From: Neobacillus sp. PS3-34
GTDB lineage: Bacteria > Bacillota > Bacilli > Bacillales > Cytobacillaceae
Length of the DNA stretch: 64,000 nt
Direction of reading: 5' to 3'
Assembly (NCBI RefSeq): GCF_030915465.1
Contig: NZ_CP133267.1
Coordinates: forward strand, 3,709,001 to 3,773,000
Shown piece by piece: positions 46,341-57,115 of this stretch. Each line of letters starts with the position of its first letter. The first letter of the stretch is position 1. Made by a program: the position numbers and the translations under genes. A model generated the notes under the pieces. The model was not told where the DNA came from. It ran no database searches and worked only from the letters and a program-made list of their open reading frames with translations.

Positions 46341-47693
46341 ATGGAAGAGCACCGTTATTTAACAGTCAATGCTTTAACTAAATACATAAAAAGAAAATTT
46401 GATGCTGACCCGCATTTACAGGATGTCCTGGTAAAAGGGGAAATTTCAAACTTCAAACGACACTCGAGCGGGCATATGTACTTTACTCTAAAGGATGAGA
46501 AAGCACGCATTCTGGCAGTTATGTTTTCTAGCCAGTCCCGGTCAATGAAATTCAATCCCGAAAACGGGATGAAAATCATTGTAAAAGGTGATATCAGTGT
46601 CTATGAACCAAGCGGACAGTATCAAATTTATATTAAGGAAATGCGTCCGGATGGTATAGGAGAATTGTTTTTAGCTTATGAGCAATTAAAAAAGAAGCTT
46701 GAGGCTGAAGGGTTATTCTCCCCAGCACATAAACAACGGATTCCAGCTTTTCCTAACACTGTAGGAGTCATTACATCTCCAACAGGCGCTGCGATCAGGG
46801 ATGTCCTGACCACCATAAAAAGGCGGTATCCAATTGCCAGGATCATCGTATTGCCGGCTCTTGTCCAAGGTGAAAATGCGCCGGCCTCGATTGTGAGAGC
46901 CATCGAGAAAGCAAATACCATTAATGATATGGATGTCCTAATTGTAGGAAGGGGCGGCGGATCTATTGAGGAATTATGGGCTTTCAATGAAGAAGTGGTG
47001 GCAAGAGCCATTTACTCATCAGCCATTCCGATTATTTCAGCGGTGGGACATGAAACCGATTTTACGATAGCTGATTTTGTCGCCGACCTGCGCGCCCCTA
47101 CTCCAACAGGGGCTGCTGAATTAGCCGTTCCACATATCGACGAATTACTTGAAAGAGTATTACAGAGGCAAACGCGTTTGCTTCGCGCAATGAAGGAAAA
47201 GTTTCGTTTTGAAAAAGAACGCCTTGCAAGGATGCAACGATCGTATGCATTCCGATATCCAATGCGCCTTTACGAACAAAAGCTTGAACAGGTGGATAAA
47301 CTCTCGGAACAGCTTGTCCGTAATACAAAAAGGCTTTCTTTGTTGAAAAGAGAACAGTTGCAAATTGTTCATCAGCGGTTGCAAAGAAATCATCCAAAAC
47401 AGCTTTTGACGGAGTCGGAAGAAAAATTTCTTCGCTCCCAAAAAGAGCTTGTCCGCTCTATGAAACAAATTTTCATTAAAAAACAAACAGAATTCAGCCA
47501 TATCATTGCAACACTCGAGGCGCTAAGCCCACTAAAGATCATGGAACGCGGATATAGCCTTGTCTATTCGGATGAAAACAAAATCGTTAAAAGCATTCAT
47601 CAGGTGAAAAAAAATCAGCCTGTTGAAATTAAACTGACGGATGGAAGCGTTGTTTGTAAAGTAGAGGATATTAAGGAGGATGACCGGCCTTGA
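46341..47693 (+). CDS. xseA: Exodeoxyribonuclease VII large subunit
   Basis: Single-strand exonuclease subunit. An OB-fold at the N-terminus ([28 protein letters not shown]) precedes the nuclease domain ([59 protein letters not shown]). A long coiled coil follows. 450 residues. ATG 46341 follows GAGGGAG. It overlaps xseB by 4 bases. Confidence 0.96.
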   Translation: MEEHRYLTVNALTKYIKRKFDADPHLQDVLVKGEISNFKRHSSGHMYFTLKDEKARILAVMFSSQSRSMKFNPENGMKIIVKGDISVYEPSGQYQIYIKEMRPDGIGELFLAYEQLKKKLEAEGLFSPAHKQRIPAFPNTVGVITSPTGAAIRDVLTTIKRRYPIARIIVLPALVQGENAPASIVRAIEKANTINDMDVLIVGRGGGSIEELWAFNEEVVARAIYSSAIPIISAVGHETDFTIADFVADLRAPTPTGAAELAVPHIDELLERVLQRQTRLLRAMKEKFRFEKERLARMQRSYAFRYPMRLYEQKLEQVDKLSEQLVRNTKRLSLLKREQLQIVHQRLQRNHPKQLLTESEEKFLRSQKELVRSMKQIFIKKQTEFSHIIATLEALSPLKIMERGYSLVYSDENKIVKSIHQVKKNQPVEIKLTDGSVVCKVEDIKEDDRP

Positions 47694-47923
47694 CGGAAGA
47701 GAAAAAGTTAAGCTTTGAAGAAGCGATGAACCAGCTTGAGCAAATTGTTGACAGACTCGAAGAGGGAGATGTACCTCTTGAAGAAGCGATTGCCTTTTAT
47801 AAGGAAGGAATGGAGCTTTCCAAGCTTTGTCATGATAAATTAAAGAGCGTTGAAGAGCAGCTGACGCAAATTATCACAGAAGATGGGCGGACGGAAAGCT
47901 TTTCGATTGATGAGGAGGAATAG
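47690..47923 (+). CDS. xseB: Exodeoxyribonuclease VII small subunit
   Basis: 77 residues of helical hairpin: [40 protein letters not shown]. Binds the XseA coiled coil. TTG start at 47690 overlaps the xseA stop, with AAGGAGG upstream. Confidence 0.95.
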   Translation: MTEEKKLSFEEAMNQLEQIVDRLEEGDVPLEEAIAFYKEGMELSKLCHDKLKSVEEQLTQIITEDGRTESFSIDEEE

Positions 47924-47926
47924 GTA

Positions 47927-48819
47927 ATGGGAACTGGGATTCTTGACGCATTTATAAATGAAAATAAACAACTAGTGGAACAAGAGCTCAGGGTCCTTGT
48001 TGATAGGCTGGATGCTCCTCTACCTGTTAAGGAAGCGATGCTGTACTCCCTTGAAGCAGGCGGGAAGCGCATTCGGCCGCTATTATTATTTGCCACTCTC
48101 GACGCCTTTGGTATGGCTCCGAATGCAGGGCTCCTTCCAGCAGCAGCAATTGAAATGATCCATACCTACTCTCTGATCCATGATGACTTGCCAAGTATGG
48201 ATAATGATGATTTGAGAAGGGGAAAGCCTACAAATCATAAGGTCTTTGGAGAAGCGTTAGCCATTTTGGCTGGGGATGCTTTATTAACTTACAGTTTTCA
48301 AGTCGTAGGAAGCATTCCTGAAGAAGTTGCCTCAAGCCAGACCAAAATCAAATTAATTCTTGAACTGGCTAAGGCGCTGGAGCAGAGGGTATGGTAGGCG
48401 GACAGGCTGCAGATATGGAAGGAGAAGGAAAGAGCCTTTCACTAAAGGAACTGGAATATATACATATACACAAAACCGGGAGAATGCTTGAATATAGCGT
48501 CATTTCCGGAGCGATTTTGGCCGGTGCGACGGAATCCCAGCTAGAGCTGTTAACGGCTTTTGCCTATCATTTGGGACTAGCCTTTCAAATACGTGATGAC
48601 ATATTGGATTTAGAAGGCAGCGAAGAGGTAATAGGCAAGCCCGTCGGAAGCGATACAAATAACCATAAGAGCACCTATCCATCACTGTTATCTATGGAAG
48701 GAGCTAAAAAATCGTTGTCTGACCATATCGGGCTTGCCATGGAAGCTTTAACCAAAACGGGTTTAAATACAAGTCTGCTGGAGGAATTGACAGATTTAGT
48801 TGCTTCAAGGGACCATTAA
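47927..48819 (+). CDS. ispA: Farnesyl diphosphate synthase (frameshifted)
   Basis: Makes farnesyl diphosphate from IPP and DMAPP/GPP. First Asp-rich motif: LIHDDLPSMDNDDLRRG. Second: FQIRDDILDLEG. SLEAGGKRIRPLLL binds IPP. The frame breaks near 48376 (LAKAAGAEGMVGGQAADM lacks one base; AAGGCCGC read as AAGGCGC fits). Repaired length is 297 residues. It shares the isoprenoid pathway with dxs downstream. Confidence 0.94.
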
Positions 48820-48918
48820 CAGAGAACGGTTTGAGACATATTATTTGTTATGTTATAATTTTACTTACTGCTAAGGAAATTATATATAATTACATTGTGA
48901 ATAACTTACAACAAGTCT

Positions 48919-49042
48919 AGAGTAATCCAGCTCCAGCGCCCAGCCCCTCGGGGTCATAAGCCAAATCACTCCAGAAATCGGGATTTCCTGCGTGATTCGT
49001 CTTATGCCTGTCGGGGCTAAACAGGGCGCTTGCGCCTTTTGT
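48919..49042. repeat. Bacillaceae intergenic hairpin repeat
   Basis: Runs from TCTAGAG and CTCCAGCGCCCAGCCCC to CAGGGCGCTTGCGCC, with GGGGTCATAAG facing CTTATGCCTGTCGGGG and AATCAC facing GTGATT. It can fold into one long stem. I recognise this as a sequence repeated between genes across Bacillus relatives; function unknown. The remainder of 48820-49244 is AT-rich with a possible weak terminator near 49063-49095. Confidence 0.65.
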
Positions 49043-49244
49043 TCCTTATACACACTGTTGATGCCGTTATCACGCTTGTGCTAGCGGCTTTTTTTCAAAA
49101 AAGCTGTGGATCTCCATGAAAAGAAGGTATTTCCTTGTAGAAAATTTCCTTTTCATTATAATTAAAGAGAAAAAGTATAATTAAGATAACGAACATAAGA
49201 AAAAAACTACCTAGAAAAAGAGATGAAAGTGAGTGGTCCAAGAA

Positions 49245-51142
49245 ATGGATCTGTTATCAATAAAAGACCCTTCCTTTTTAAAAGGGCTGTCAAATAAAGA
49301 ACTGGAGGACTTGAGCAAGGATATCCGACAATTCTTAATTGAAAAGCTGTCTGTTACCGGAGGCGATATTGGACCGAATTTAGGAGTAGTTGAATTAACA
49401 ATTGCTTTACATAAATGCTTTAACAGTCCTAAGGATAAAATTTTATGGGATGTCGGCCATCAATCATATGTCCATAAAATATTGACAGGACGTGCCGGCG
49501 AATTTGATACACTAAGACAATTTAAAGGATTATGCGGGTTCCCAAAACGTATTGAGAGTGAACACGATGTCTGGGAGACGGGCGATAGCTCCACTTCTTT
49601 ATCCGCTGCAATGGGAATGGCGATTGCGCGTGACTTGAAAAAAGAGGATTCCTATATCATTCCTGTAATAGGGGATGGGGCACTTACCGGCGGAATGGCT
49701 CTTGAGGCGTTAAATCATATTGGCCATGAAAAGAAAGATATGATTGTTATCTTGAATGATAATGAAATGTCTATCGCCCCAAATGTGGGGGCGCTTCACA
49801 ATGTTCTCGGCAGATTGCGGACAGCAGGTAAATACCAGTGGGCTAAAGACGAACTGGAATTGTTGCTGAAGAAAATACCTGCAGTTGGCGGGGTACTTGC
49901 CGCAACAGCGGAAAGGCTAAAAGACAGCTTGAAGTACATGCTAGTTTCAGGAATGTTTTTTGAGGAGATGGGCTTTACGTATTTAGGCCTGTTGATGGCC
50001 ATGACTATGAATCCCTTTTTGAAAATTTAGCTTATGCCAAAAAAACAAAAGGTCCTATTCTCCTTCATGTCATTACGAAAAAGGGGAAAGGGTATAATCC
50101 AGCTGAGAGTGATACAAAAGGAACCTGGCACGGTACAGGGCCATATAAAATGGAAACAGGTGATTTTGTTAAACCTGCGTTCGCCCCGCCGGCATGGAGC
50201 AGCTTAGTGAGCGAAACAGTTCGCAAGCTTGCCCGCAAGGATGATAGAATTGTGGCAATTACTCCTGCCATGCCTGTCGGCTCCAAGCTTGAAGGCTTTG
50301 CAAGTGAGTTTCCTGACCGGATGTTTGATGTGGGAATCGCCGAGCAGCATGCGGCAACAGTTTCAGCCGGATTGGCTACACAGGGAATGAAGCCGTTTTT
50401 GGCGATTTATTCGACGTTTTTGCAGCGTGCATATGATCAGGTTCTCCATGATATTTGCCGCCAAAACTTAAACGTGTTTATCGGAATTGACCGTGCGGGA
50501 CTTGTAGGTGCTGACGGTGAGACACATCAGGGTGTTTTTGATATTGCATTTCTAAGAAATCTTCCGAACCTTGTTTTAATGATGCCTAAAGATGAAAATG
50601 AAGGGCAGCACATGGTCAAAACAGCGTTAAGCTATGATGATGGTCCAATCGCAATGAGATTTCCGCGTGGAAATGGAGTTGGCGTGCCGATGGAAGAAAA
50701 GCTGCGCACGATTCCAATTGGCAGTTGGGAAGTTTTAAAGGAAGGCTCAGAAGCAGCAATCCTGACATTCGGAACGACTATTCCAATGGCGATGGAAGCG
50801 GCAAATCGATTAGAAGCAAAGGGAATTTCGATAAAAGTCGTCAATGCCAGATTCATTAAGCCAATGGATGAAAACATGCTGTCCAAATTATTAAAAGATG
50901 ACATGCCAATTTTGACAATTGAAGAAGCGATTCTGCAGGGCGGCTTTGGCAGTGCAGTAATTGAATTTGCACATGATAACGGATATCATCATGCTGTAAT
51001 CGATAGACTTGGCATACCGGACCAATTTATCGAACATGGCGATGTAGATAAGCTTCTTGAAGAAATTGGGCTGACGACTGATGAAGCTGTGAAGAGATTA
51101 TCCATTCTGGCCGGAAAAAACAAAAAAGGGCATAAAGTATGA
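49245..51142 (+). CDS. dxs: 1-deoxy-D-xylulose-5-phosphate synthase (frameshifted)
   Basis: Thiamine-diphosphate enzyme that starts the MEP isoprenoid pathway. [16 protein letters not shown] and [16 protein letters not shown] bind ThDP/Mg. [14 protein letters not shown] holds the proton-relay Glu, and [15 protein letters not shown] follows. The frame breaks at 49989, where [13 protein letters not shown] needs GGCCC (GGCC present). ATG 49245 matches the family start MDLLSI; GTG 49233 is possible. Overlaps tlyA by 4 bases. Essential gene. Confidence 0.95.
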
Positions 51143-51992
51143 AAATTAAGAAGGAACGAATTGATGTTTTACTAGTTGAACGCGGTCTAATTGAAACAAG
51201 AGAAAAAGCTAAAAGGCCATAATCGCCAGGTCTCGTATATAGCAATGAAGAGCGTCTCGATAAGCCTGGTGAAAAGGTAAATGCTGACGTTCAGTTGACC
51301 GTTAAAGGGAATGTTCTCCCGTATGTTAGCAGAGGTGGATTAAAGCTGGAAAAGGCTCTTAAAACCTTTGCTGTCGATATTAGTGGGAAAGTGCTCCTGG
51401 ATATCGGATCATCAACAGGCGGTTTTACAGATTGCGCGCTGCAAAATGGCGCAAAAATGTCTTATGCTCTGGATGTAGGCTATAATCAGCTTGCCTGGAA
51501 GCTGCGAAATGATGAGCGTGTGGTAGTAATGGAGAGGACGAATTTCCGATATGTAACACCAGCAGATTTAATCCGCGATTTGCCAGATTTTGCGTCGATC
51601 GATGTCTCGTTCATATCCTTAAAACTTATTCTTCCCGTCCTTAAAACACTCCTTGTTCCTGGCAGTGACATAGTGGCTCTTGTAAAGCCGCAGTTTGAAG
51701 CAGCCGCGAGCAGGTGGGAAAAAAAGGAATTGTGAGAGACCGGAAGGTACATCTTGAAGTAGTAAATAAAATCATAACCTTCTCTTTAAAAGAAGGATAT
51801 GCAGTCATGGACCTTTCATTTTCCCCAATAACAGGCGGAGATGGGAACATTGAATTCCTTCTCCATCTTAAATGGGAGGGAGAAAGTGGCACTAGTGGGA
51901 ATCACCTTTCCACTGATCCGGCTGCTGTTGTCGAAGAGGCCCATAAAGAATTGAAAACCAAATCCAAACCAGAAGATAGTGCAGAAGGATAA
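51139..51992 (+). CDS. tlyA: TlyA family rRNA methyltransferase/hemolysin-like YqxC (multiple frameshifts)
   Basis: S4 domain ([20 protein letters not shown]) followed by a FtsJ-type methyltransferase domain ([35 protein letters not shown], with the SAM-binding Gly-rich loop). TlyA homologues 2'-O-methylate rRNA. A pair of compensating errors near 51217 (AGGGCC read as AGGCC) and 51231 (extra C) creates an in-frame TAA in KRAIIAGLVYS. A third break at 51704 (CAGGCCGC read as CAGCCGC) interrupts [16 protein letters not shown]. The frame then reaches 51992. Confidence 0.9.
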
Positions 51993-52020
51993 TATCTGAT
52001 TGGACATCTGTTTTTGAGAA

Positions 52021-52071
52021 AGGCAAGCCAGTTTAAGCACTTTAGGATGCTTATTGGACTGCCTTTTTTTC
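52021..52071 (+). terminator. Terminator after tlyA
   Basis: AGGCA and CCAGTTTAAGCA pair with TGCTTATTGG and TGCCT, followed by seven Ts. A long stem ending the ispA-dxs-tlyA transcript. No ARG box is convincingly visible between here and argR. Confidence 0.82.
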
Positions 52072-52196
52072 TTTATTTTAGGAATCTAAATAATAAAATG
52101 TACAAGTTCGACAAAATCGGCTAACATATGTTTAGACAAGACAATTTTTACAAACGATTACATATAGGTTTGAAAGATTATTGGGGTGATATAGGG

Positions 52197-52646
52197 ATGA
52201 ATAAAGGCCAGCGCCATATTAAAATAAGAGACATTATTACGAGCAATGATATTGAAACCCAGGATGATCTGGTTGATGAGCTGAAAAATGCAGGTTTTAA
52301 TGTCACCCAGGCAACTGTTTCGAGAGACATAAAGGAATTGCACCTAGTTAAGGTACCGCTTATGGATGGACGTTATAAGTACAGCCTTCCTGCAGATCAG
52401 CGGTTTAATCCTCTTCAAAAGTTAAAGAGGTCTTTAATGGACGCATTTGTAAGAATCGATTCAGCAGGGCATCTCCTTGTGATGAAAACACTCCCAGGGA
52501 ACGCGATGGCTATTGGGGCTTTAATTGATAATTTGGATTGGGATGAAATACTGGGTACCATTTGCGGTGATGATACGCTTTTAATTATTTGCAGAACACC
52601 AGAAGATACAGAATTGATTACAGATCGTTTCCTTGAAATGCTATAG
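52197..52646 (+). CDS. argR: Arginine repressor ArgR/AhrC
   Basis: 149 residues, the family norm. N-terminal winged helix ([37 protein letters not shown]) and C-terminal hexamerisation/arginine-binding domain ([34 protein letters not shown]). Represses arginine synthesis and activates catabolism. ATG 52197 follows GGGGTGAT; the upstream ATG 52128 adds an unrelated extension. Confidence 0.95.
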   Translation: MNKGQRHIKIRDIITSNDIETQDDLVDELKNAGFNVTQATVSRDIKELHLVKVPLMDGRYKYSLPADQRFNPLQKLKRSLMDAFVRIDSAGHLLVMKTLPGNAMAIGALIDNLDWDEILGTICGDDTLLIICRTPEDTELITDRFLEML

Positions 52647-52658
52647 GGGGAATGCCTT

Positions 52659-54348
52659 TTGTTAAATGAATTATCCATTAAAAATTTTGCAATCATTGAA
52701 ACATTAACTATTTCCTTTGAAAAGGGCTTAACTGTTTTAACGGGTGAAACCGGTGCGGGCAAGTCAATTATTATCGACGCCATTCACCAGCTGGTAGGAG
52801 GGCGGGGATCTGCTGAATTTGTTCGTCATGGAGAAGATAAGGCTGAAATTGAAGGCCTTTTTCAAATTGATAATGATAAGCATCCCTGCTATGAAAAGGC
52901 AGCCGAATTTGGAATAGAAATTGAAGACGGAATGGTTGTGTTGCGCAGAGATATTTCCCGTTCTGGCAAAAGCGTTTGCCGGATCAATGGGAAGCTGGTC
53001 ACCATTTCAACATTAAGGGAATTTGGCGGCACACTTGTTGATATTCATGGTCAACATGAACATCAAGAGTTAATGAATGATACTCTTCATTTGTCGCTGC
53101 TTGACCAGTTTGGCCTCGCTGAAATTGGGCCAGCGCTGACTGAGTATGAATCAGTTTACAGCCGATATGAGTCTGCACTCAATAAATTGAAGCATTTAAG
53201 TGAAAATGAGCAGAAGACTGCACACAGGCTTGACCTTATTTTATTTCAGTTTGAAGAAATCCAGAAAGCACATCTGAAAATAAACGAGGATGAAGATTTA
53301 TTTGAGGAGAAAAGAAAGCTGAGCAATTTTGAGCGGGTCTTTGAAGCTATCCAATCAAGTTACACAGCTCTGCAAGGAGAACAAAAAGGGCTTGACTGGA
53401 TCAGTCTTGTAATGGGCAATCTTGAAGATGCTGCTGCTCTTGATAGCTCTTATAAGGAATTATACGATTCTGTTTCGAACAGTTTTTATATGCTTGAGGA
53501 TGCTTCCCGCTCCTTACGAAACGAACTTGATGTATTGGAATACGATCCGCAGAGGCTGAACGAGATTGATGATAGACTGAACGAAATCAACCAGCTGAAG
53601 CGTAAATACGGGAAAACCATTCAGGAAATCCTTGAGTATGCCTCAGGAATAGAAGAAGAAATTGAAACCCTTCAAAATAAAGAAACTCATATTGGCCAAC
53701 TTGAAAAAGAATTGGCATCGCTTAGAAAGGACCTGTCAATTGAGGCAGGGAACCTATCGGGCATACGCCAAAAATGGGCAGGGAAGCTAACGAAGCTTAT
53801 CCATAAAGAGCTCAAGGATCTTTATATGGCAAAAACAATCTTTGAAATCAGATTTGAAAAGGATGAACAAAGATTTTATCCGAACGGTATGGACAGAGTC
53901 GAGTTCTATATCTCAACAAATCCCGGGGAACCTTTAAAGCCTCTTTCTAAAATTGCCTCTGGTGGAGAATTATCGCGGATGATGCTCGCATTAAAAAGTA
54001 TTTTCTCCAAACATCAGGGAATTACGTCAATTATTTTCGATGAAGTGGATACTGGTGTCAGCGGCCGGGTAGCACAGGCTATTGCTGAAAAAATATTTAA
54101 AGTGGCAACAGGCTCACAGGTGCTTTGCATTTCCCATCTGCCACAGGTTGCCGCAATGGCGGATTCACATCTATATATTTCGAAAATCACGAAAGGCCGG
54201 AAGAACGAAGACTTCCGTTTCCTCCTTAAACGAAGATGAAAAAATAAAAGAAATTGGCCGGATGATTTCAGGGGTTGAAATTACCGATTTAACAAAGAAA
54301 CATGCCAAGGAATTATTGCAAATTGCTGAAGAAATTAAAAAATCATGA
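52659..54348 (+). CDS. recN: DNA repair protein RecN (frameshifted)
   Basis: SMC-like ATPase acting in double-strand break repair. Walker A GETGAGKSIIIDAI (about 30-43), central coiled coil, signature LSRMMLALKSIF preceded by ASGGE, Walker B SIIFDEVDTGVSG. The frame breaks near 54193 beside a GGCC (SKITK...GRTKTSVSSLNED), one base too many or two too few, and ends DLTKKHAKELLQIAEEIKKS. TTG start after AGGGGGAA. Repaired length is about 563 residues. Confidence 0.94.
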
Positions 54349-54376
54349 AAAGCTATCCATTGAGGGTAGCTTTTTT
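54344..54376 (+). terminator. recN terminator
   Basis: AAAGCTATC pairs with GGGTAGCTTT, followed by Ts, immediately after the recN stop. Confidence 0.8.
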
Positions 54377-54468
54377 ATATTTATCCTTGTTATAAATGCC
54401 TTTCAAGGAGGCAAGATTAAAGATGTAGCCATTTGTTTTGCGGATTAGAAGCGAGGAGAGTGAAAAGA

Positions 54469-55750
54469 TTGAAATTAGAATTACTAAGAAAAATCATTGG
54501 TGGAATTCTCCTTGTTTCATTGTTGGCCATTTTTGCTTTTCAGCCATTTCAACAATATCTTAATATTCCTCAAAAAGTAACGTTGTTTGAGGGACAAACA
54601 ATAAAATTTAAAAAGGCTGCCCCGGTTTCAGCTTTTTTGAAAACAGACAGTTCCAGCGTCTCACTTAATCAGGAAGTGCATTCAGTTACATTAAAAGCGA
54701 AGGAAACAGGCAATCAGGAGATTGTAATGGATTTTGCCGGTTTTCCAGTAAAAAAGGTCGATGTAAATGTTTTAAAGGATTTTAAAGTGATACCCGGAGG
54801 GCAATCAATTGGGGTTAAATTGAATACTGTTGGAGTACTGGTAGTCGGGCATCATCAAGTAAACACTAGTGAAGGAAAAAAATCCCCGGGTGAAATCGCC
54901 GGGATCAAAATCGGAGATATCATCACCGAAATAAATGGAACAAAAATTGAAAAAATGACCGATGTCGCCCCATTTGTACAGAGTGCAGGGCAGAAGGGTC
55001 AAGCGATGAACGTTATGATCAGCCGTGAAAACGGTAAGTTCACGACGAAATTAACTCCATTGAAAGAAAAGGGAGAAGAAACATACAAGCTGGGATTATA
55101 TATCAGGGATTCAGCAGCCGGAATTGGCACAATGACTTTTTATCATCCTCAGTCAAAAAAATATGGTGCCCTCGGGCATGTAATTTCCGATATGGACACG
55201 AAGAAACCAATTGTCGTTGAAGATGGCCAAATTGTCAGGTCTACAGTCACATCTATTGAAAAAGGCAGCAACGGGAATCCAGGCGAAAAACTTGCGAGGT
55301 TCTCAGATGATCGAGAAATCATCGGAAACATTCAGCGAAACAGTCCCTTTGGGATTTTTGGTAAATTAAACAGGAATATGAAGAACAGAATAATGGACAA
55401 ACCAATGCCGATCGCTTTATCTCACGAGGTAAAGGAAGGACCGCCAAATATTAACAGTAGTTGACGAAGATAAGGTAGAGTTATTTGATATTGAAATTGT
55501 CAGTACGATCCCGCAAAAGTTTCCTGCGACAAAGGGAATGGTCATTAAGGTGACGGATCCTAAGCTTTTAGAGAAAACAGGAGGAATAGTACAGGGGATG
55601 AGCGGAAGTCCTATTATTCAGGATGGAAAGCTTGTCGGTGCTGTCACACATGTATTCGTAAACGACCCAACATCTGGTTATGGGGTCCATATAGAATGGA
55701 TGCTGAACGAAGCGGGAATTGATATATATGAAAAAAAGAAAGCGAGTTAA
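54469..55750 (+). CDS. spoIVB: SpoIVB serine peptidase (frameshifted)
   Basis: Forespore-secreted PDZ peptidase that triggers pro-sigma-K processing by cleaving SpoIVFA. Signal anchor ([19 protein letters not shown]), PDZ domain (about 110-195, [17 protein letters not shown]) and SpoIVB peptidase domain. The catalytic Ser is in [21 protein letters not shown] and the His in [14 protein letters not shown]. The frame breaks near 55443 (KEGPAKILTVVD lacks two bases at CCGGCC/AAAA). TTG 54469 follows GAGGAG by 9 bases. Ends [11 protein letters not shown]. Confidence 0.94.
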
Positions 55751-55756
55751 TCTTTT

Positions 55757-55786
55757 GAATAGGCGTTTAGACGCCTATTTTTTTGT
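55757..55786 (+). terminator. spoIVB terminator
   Basis: AATAGGCGT pairs with ACGCCTATT around TTAG, followed by Ts. Confidence 0.85.
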
Positions 55787-55798
55787 TTTTAATGATTT

Positions 55799-55936
55799 TT
55801 CGACAAATACAGCTTGAATTATTGAAAACAAGCGAATTTAGTCGAATTGAAGAGAAAATAGAAGATTTCATAGGTTTTTTTGACGATTTTAACAAAATTT
55901 AAAAAATTGAAAGGAATTTATGTTGCATTGTCGAAT
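55799..55936 (+). promoter_or_regulatory. spo0A sigma-H promoter and 0A boxes
   Basis: AAAGGAATT (55910-55918), a 13-base spacer and CGAAT (55932-55936) fit the sigma-H consensus. TGTCGAA 0A boxes: 55929-55935 exact and overlapping the -10, 55799-55805 exact on the minus strand (TTCGACA), and AGTCGAA at 55840-55846 with one mismatch. This matches the B. subtilis arrangement, in which phosphorylated Spo0A controls its own sigma-H promoter. Confidence 0.75.
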
Positions 55937-56009
55937 TTGTCATTTAGAATAGAAATATAAACCTGACAGATATAAGACCCATTTATCGGATATGAGGAGG
56001 AAAATATCA

Positions 56010-56799
56010 GTGAAAAAAATTAAAGTGTGTATCGTTGACGATAACCGTGAATTAGTAGGATTATTAGAGGACTATATTTCGTCCCAGGAAGATATGGAAG
56101 TGACAGGTATCGCTCATAATGGACAGGATTGTCTGGAAATGCTTCAGGGAACAGATCCGGATGTTTTAATTTTAGATATTATTATGCCGCATCTTGATGG
56201 ACTTGCAGTTCTTGATAGGCTTAGGGAAGAAAAAGGGGATCCTTGCCTAATGTTATCATGTTAACCGCTTTGGCCAGGAAGATGTCACAAAAAAGGCTGT
56301 TGAGCTTGGAGCTTCCTACTTCGTCCTAAAGCCATTTGATATGGAGAATCTCGGAAATCAAATCCGCCAGGTCAGCGGAAAAAACAACAGTGTTTCCAGG
56401 AAACTTCCTTCTTCTAATTATCGTCCTCATTCCGATAATAAACCTAAAAATTTAGACGCAAGCATTACAAGTATTATTCATGAAATTGGCGTCCCTGCCC
56501 ATATTAAAGGTTATTTATATTTACGTGAAGCCATTTCAATGGTTTATAACGATATCGAACTTTTAGGATCGATTACAAAGGTTTTATATCCTGATATCGC
56601 CAAGAAGTATAACACTACTGCCAGCCGCGTTGAACGTGCAATCCGCCATGCAATTGAAGTTGCCTGGAGCCGTGGCAATATTGACTCGATTTCCTCATTG
56701 TTTGGTTATACGGTTAGCATGACCAAGGCAAAGCCGACGAATTCCGAATTCATCGCCATGGTTGCCGACAAGCTTCGCCTTGAGAAGAATGCTTCTTGA
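56010..56799 (+). CDS. spo0A: Sporulation master regulator Spo0A (two frameshifts)
   Basis: Response regulator that starts sporulation. Receiver domain: VCIVDDNRE with D10 and D11, phosphorylated D56 in [10 protein letters not shown]-terminal DNA-binding domain: [45 protein letters not shown]. Breaks at about 56237 (GGGG run before ATCC, one G short) and 56271 (TTTTGGCC read as TTTGGCC in [13 protein letters not shown]). GTG 56010 follows GAGGAGG. Repaired length is 263 residues. Confidence 0.96.
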
Positions 56800-56878
56800 A
56801 GGGGTTAGAACTATAAGGTTATGGCTTCTTTCTTAACCATCATCAGAGGTTATGCGGTATTATCAACATTTTAATAAT

Positions 56879-56915
56879 AAAAGCCCAATAAATCGACTGA
56901 TTTATTGGGCTTTTG
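56879..56915. terminator. Bidirectional terminator between spo0A and yycC
   Basis: AAAAGCCCAATAAAT pairs with ATTTATTGGGCTTTT. It serves spo0A and the converging yycC. Confidence 0.87.
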
Positions 56916-56937
56916 CATAATGTAATACATATTATAG

Positions 56938-57078
56938 TTATTCTTTTGAATTTTTCTCTAGTTCAAGCATCTTTTGAATGAGAATATGCTGTGGCATATG
57001 CATAAGCTGCTCGATAGGAATTTTTAACTGTTCGGAAAGTTTAATGGCTGTTTCTGCGGATATAGGTAAGGGTCTCAT
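56938..57078 (-). CDS. yycC: YycC family small protein
   Basis: 46 residues on the minus strand: MRPLPISAETAIKLSEQLKI, then PIEQLMHMPQHILIQKMLELE. The MHMPQHIL block is typical of YycC, a small conserved Bacillus protein without known function. GGAGGATAT precedes the ATG 57078. Confidence 0.82.
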   Translation of the reverse strand: MRPLPISAETAIKLSEQLKIPIEQLMHMPQHILIQKMLELEKNSKE

Positions 57079-57115
57079 AAATATCCTCCAATTCATTTAT
57101 TAAGGATGTGGTCAA

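Noticed and set aside
49985..49995. Programmed ribosomal frameshifting in dxs, folD or recN
   Set aside because: No slippery heptamer or downstream structure is evident and homologues use a single frame. The GGCC error explains them.
52072..52196. ARG box for ArgR autoregulation
   Set aside because: AT-rich sequence allows loose matches only; none is convincing.
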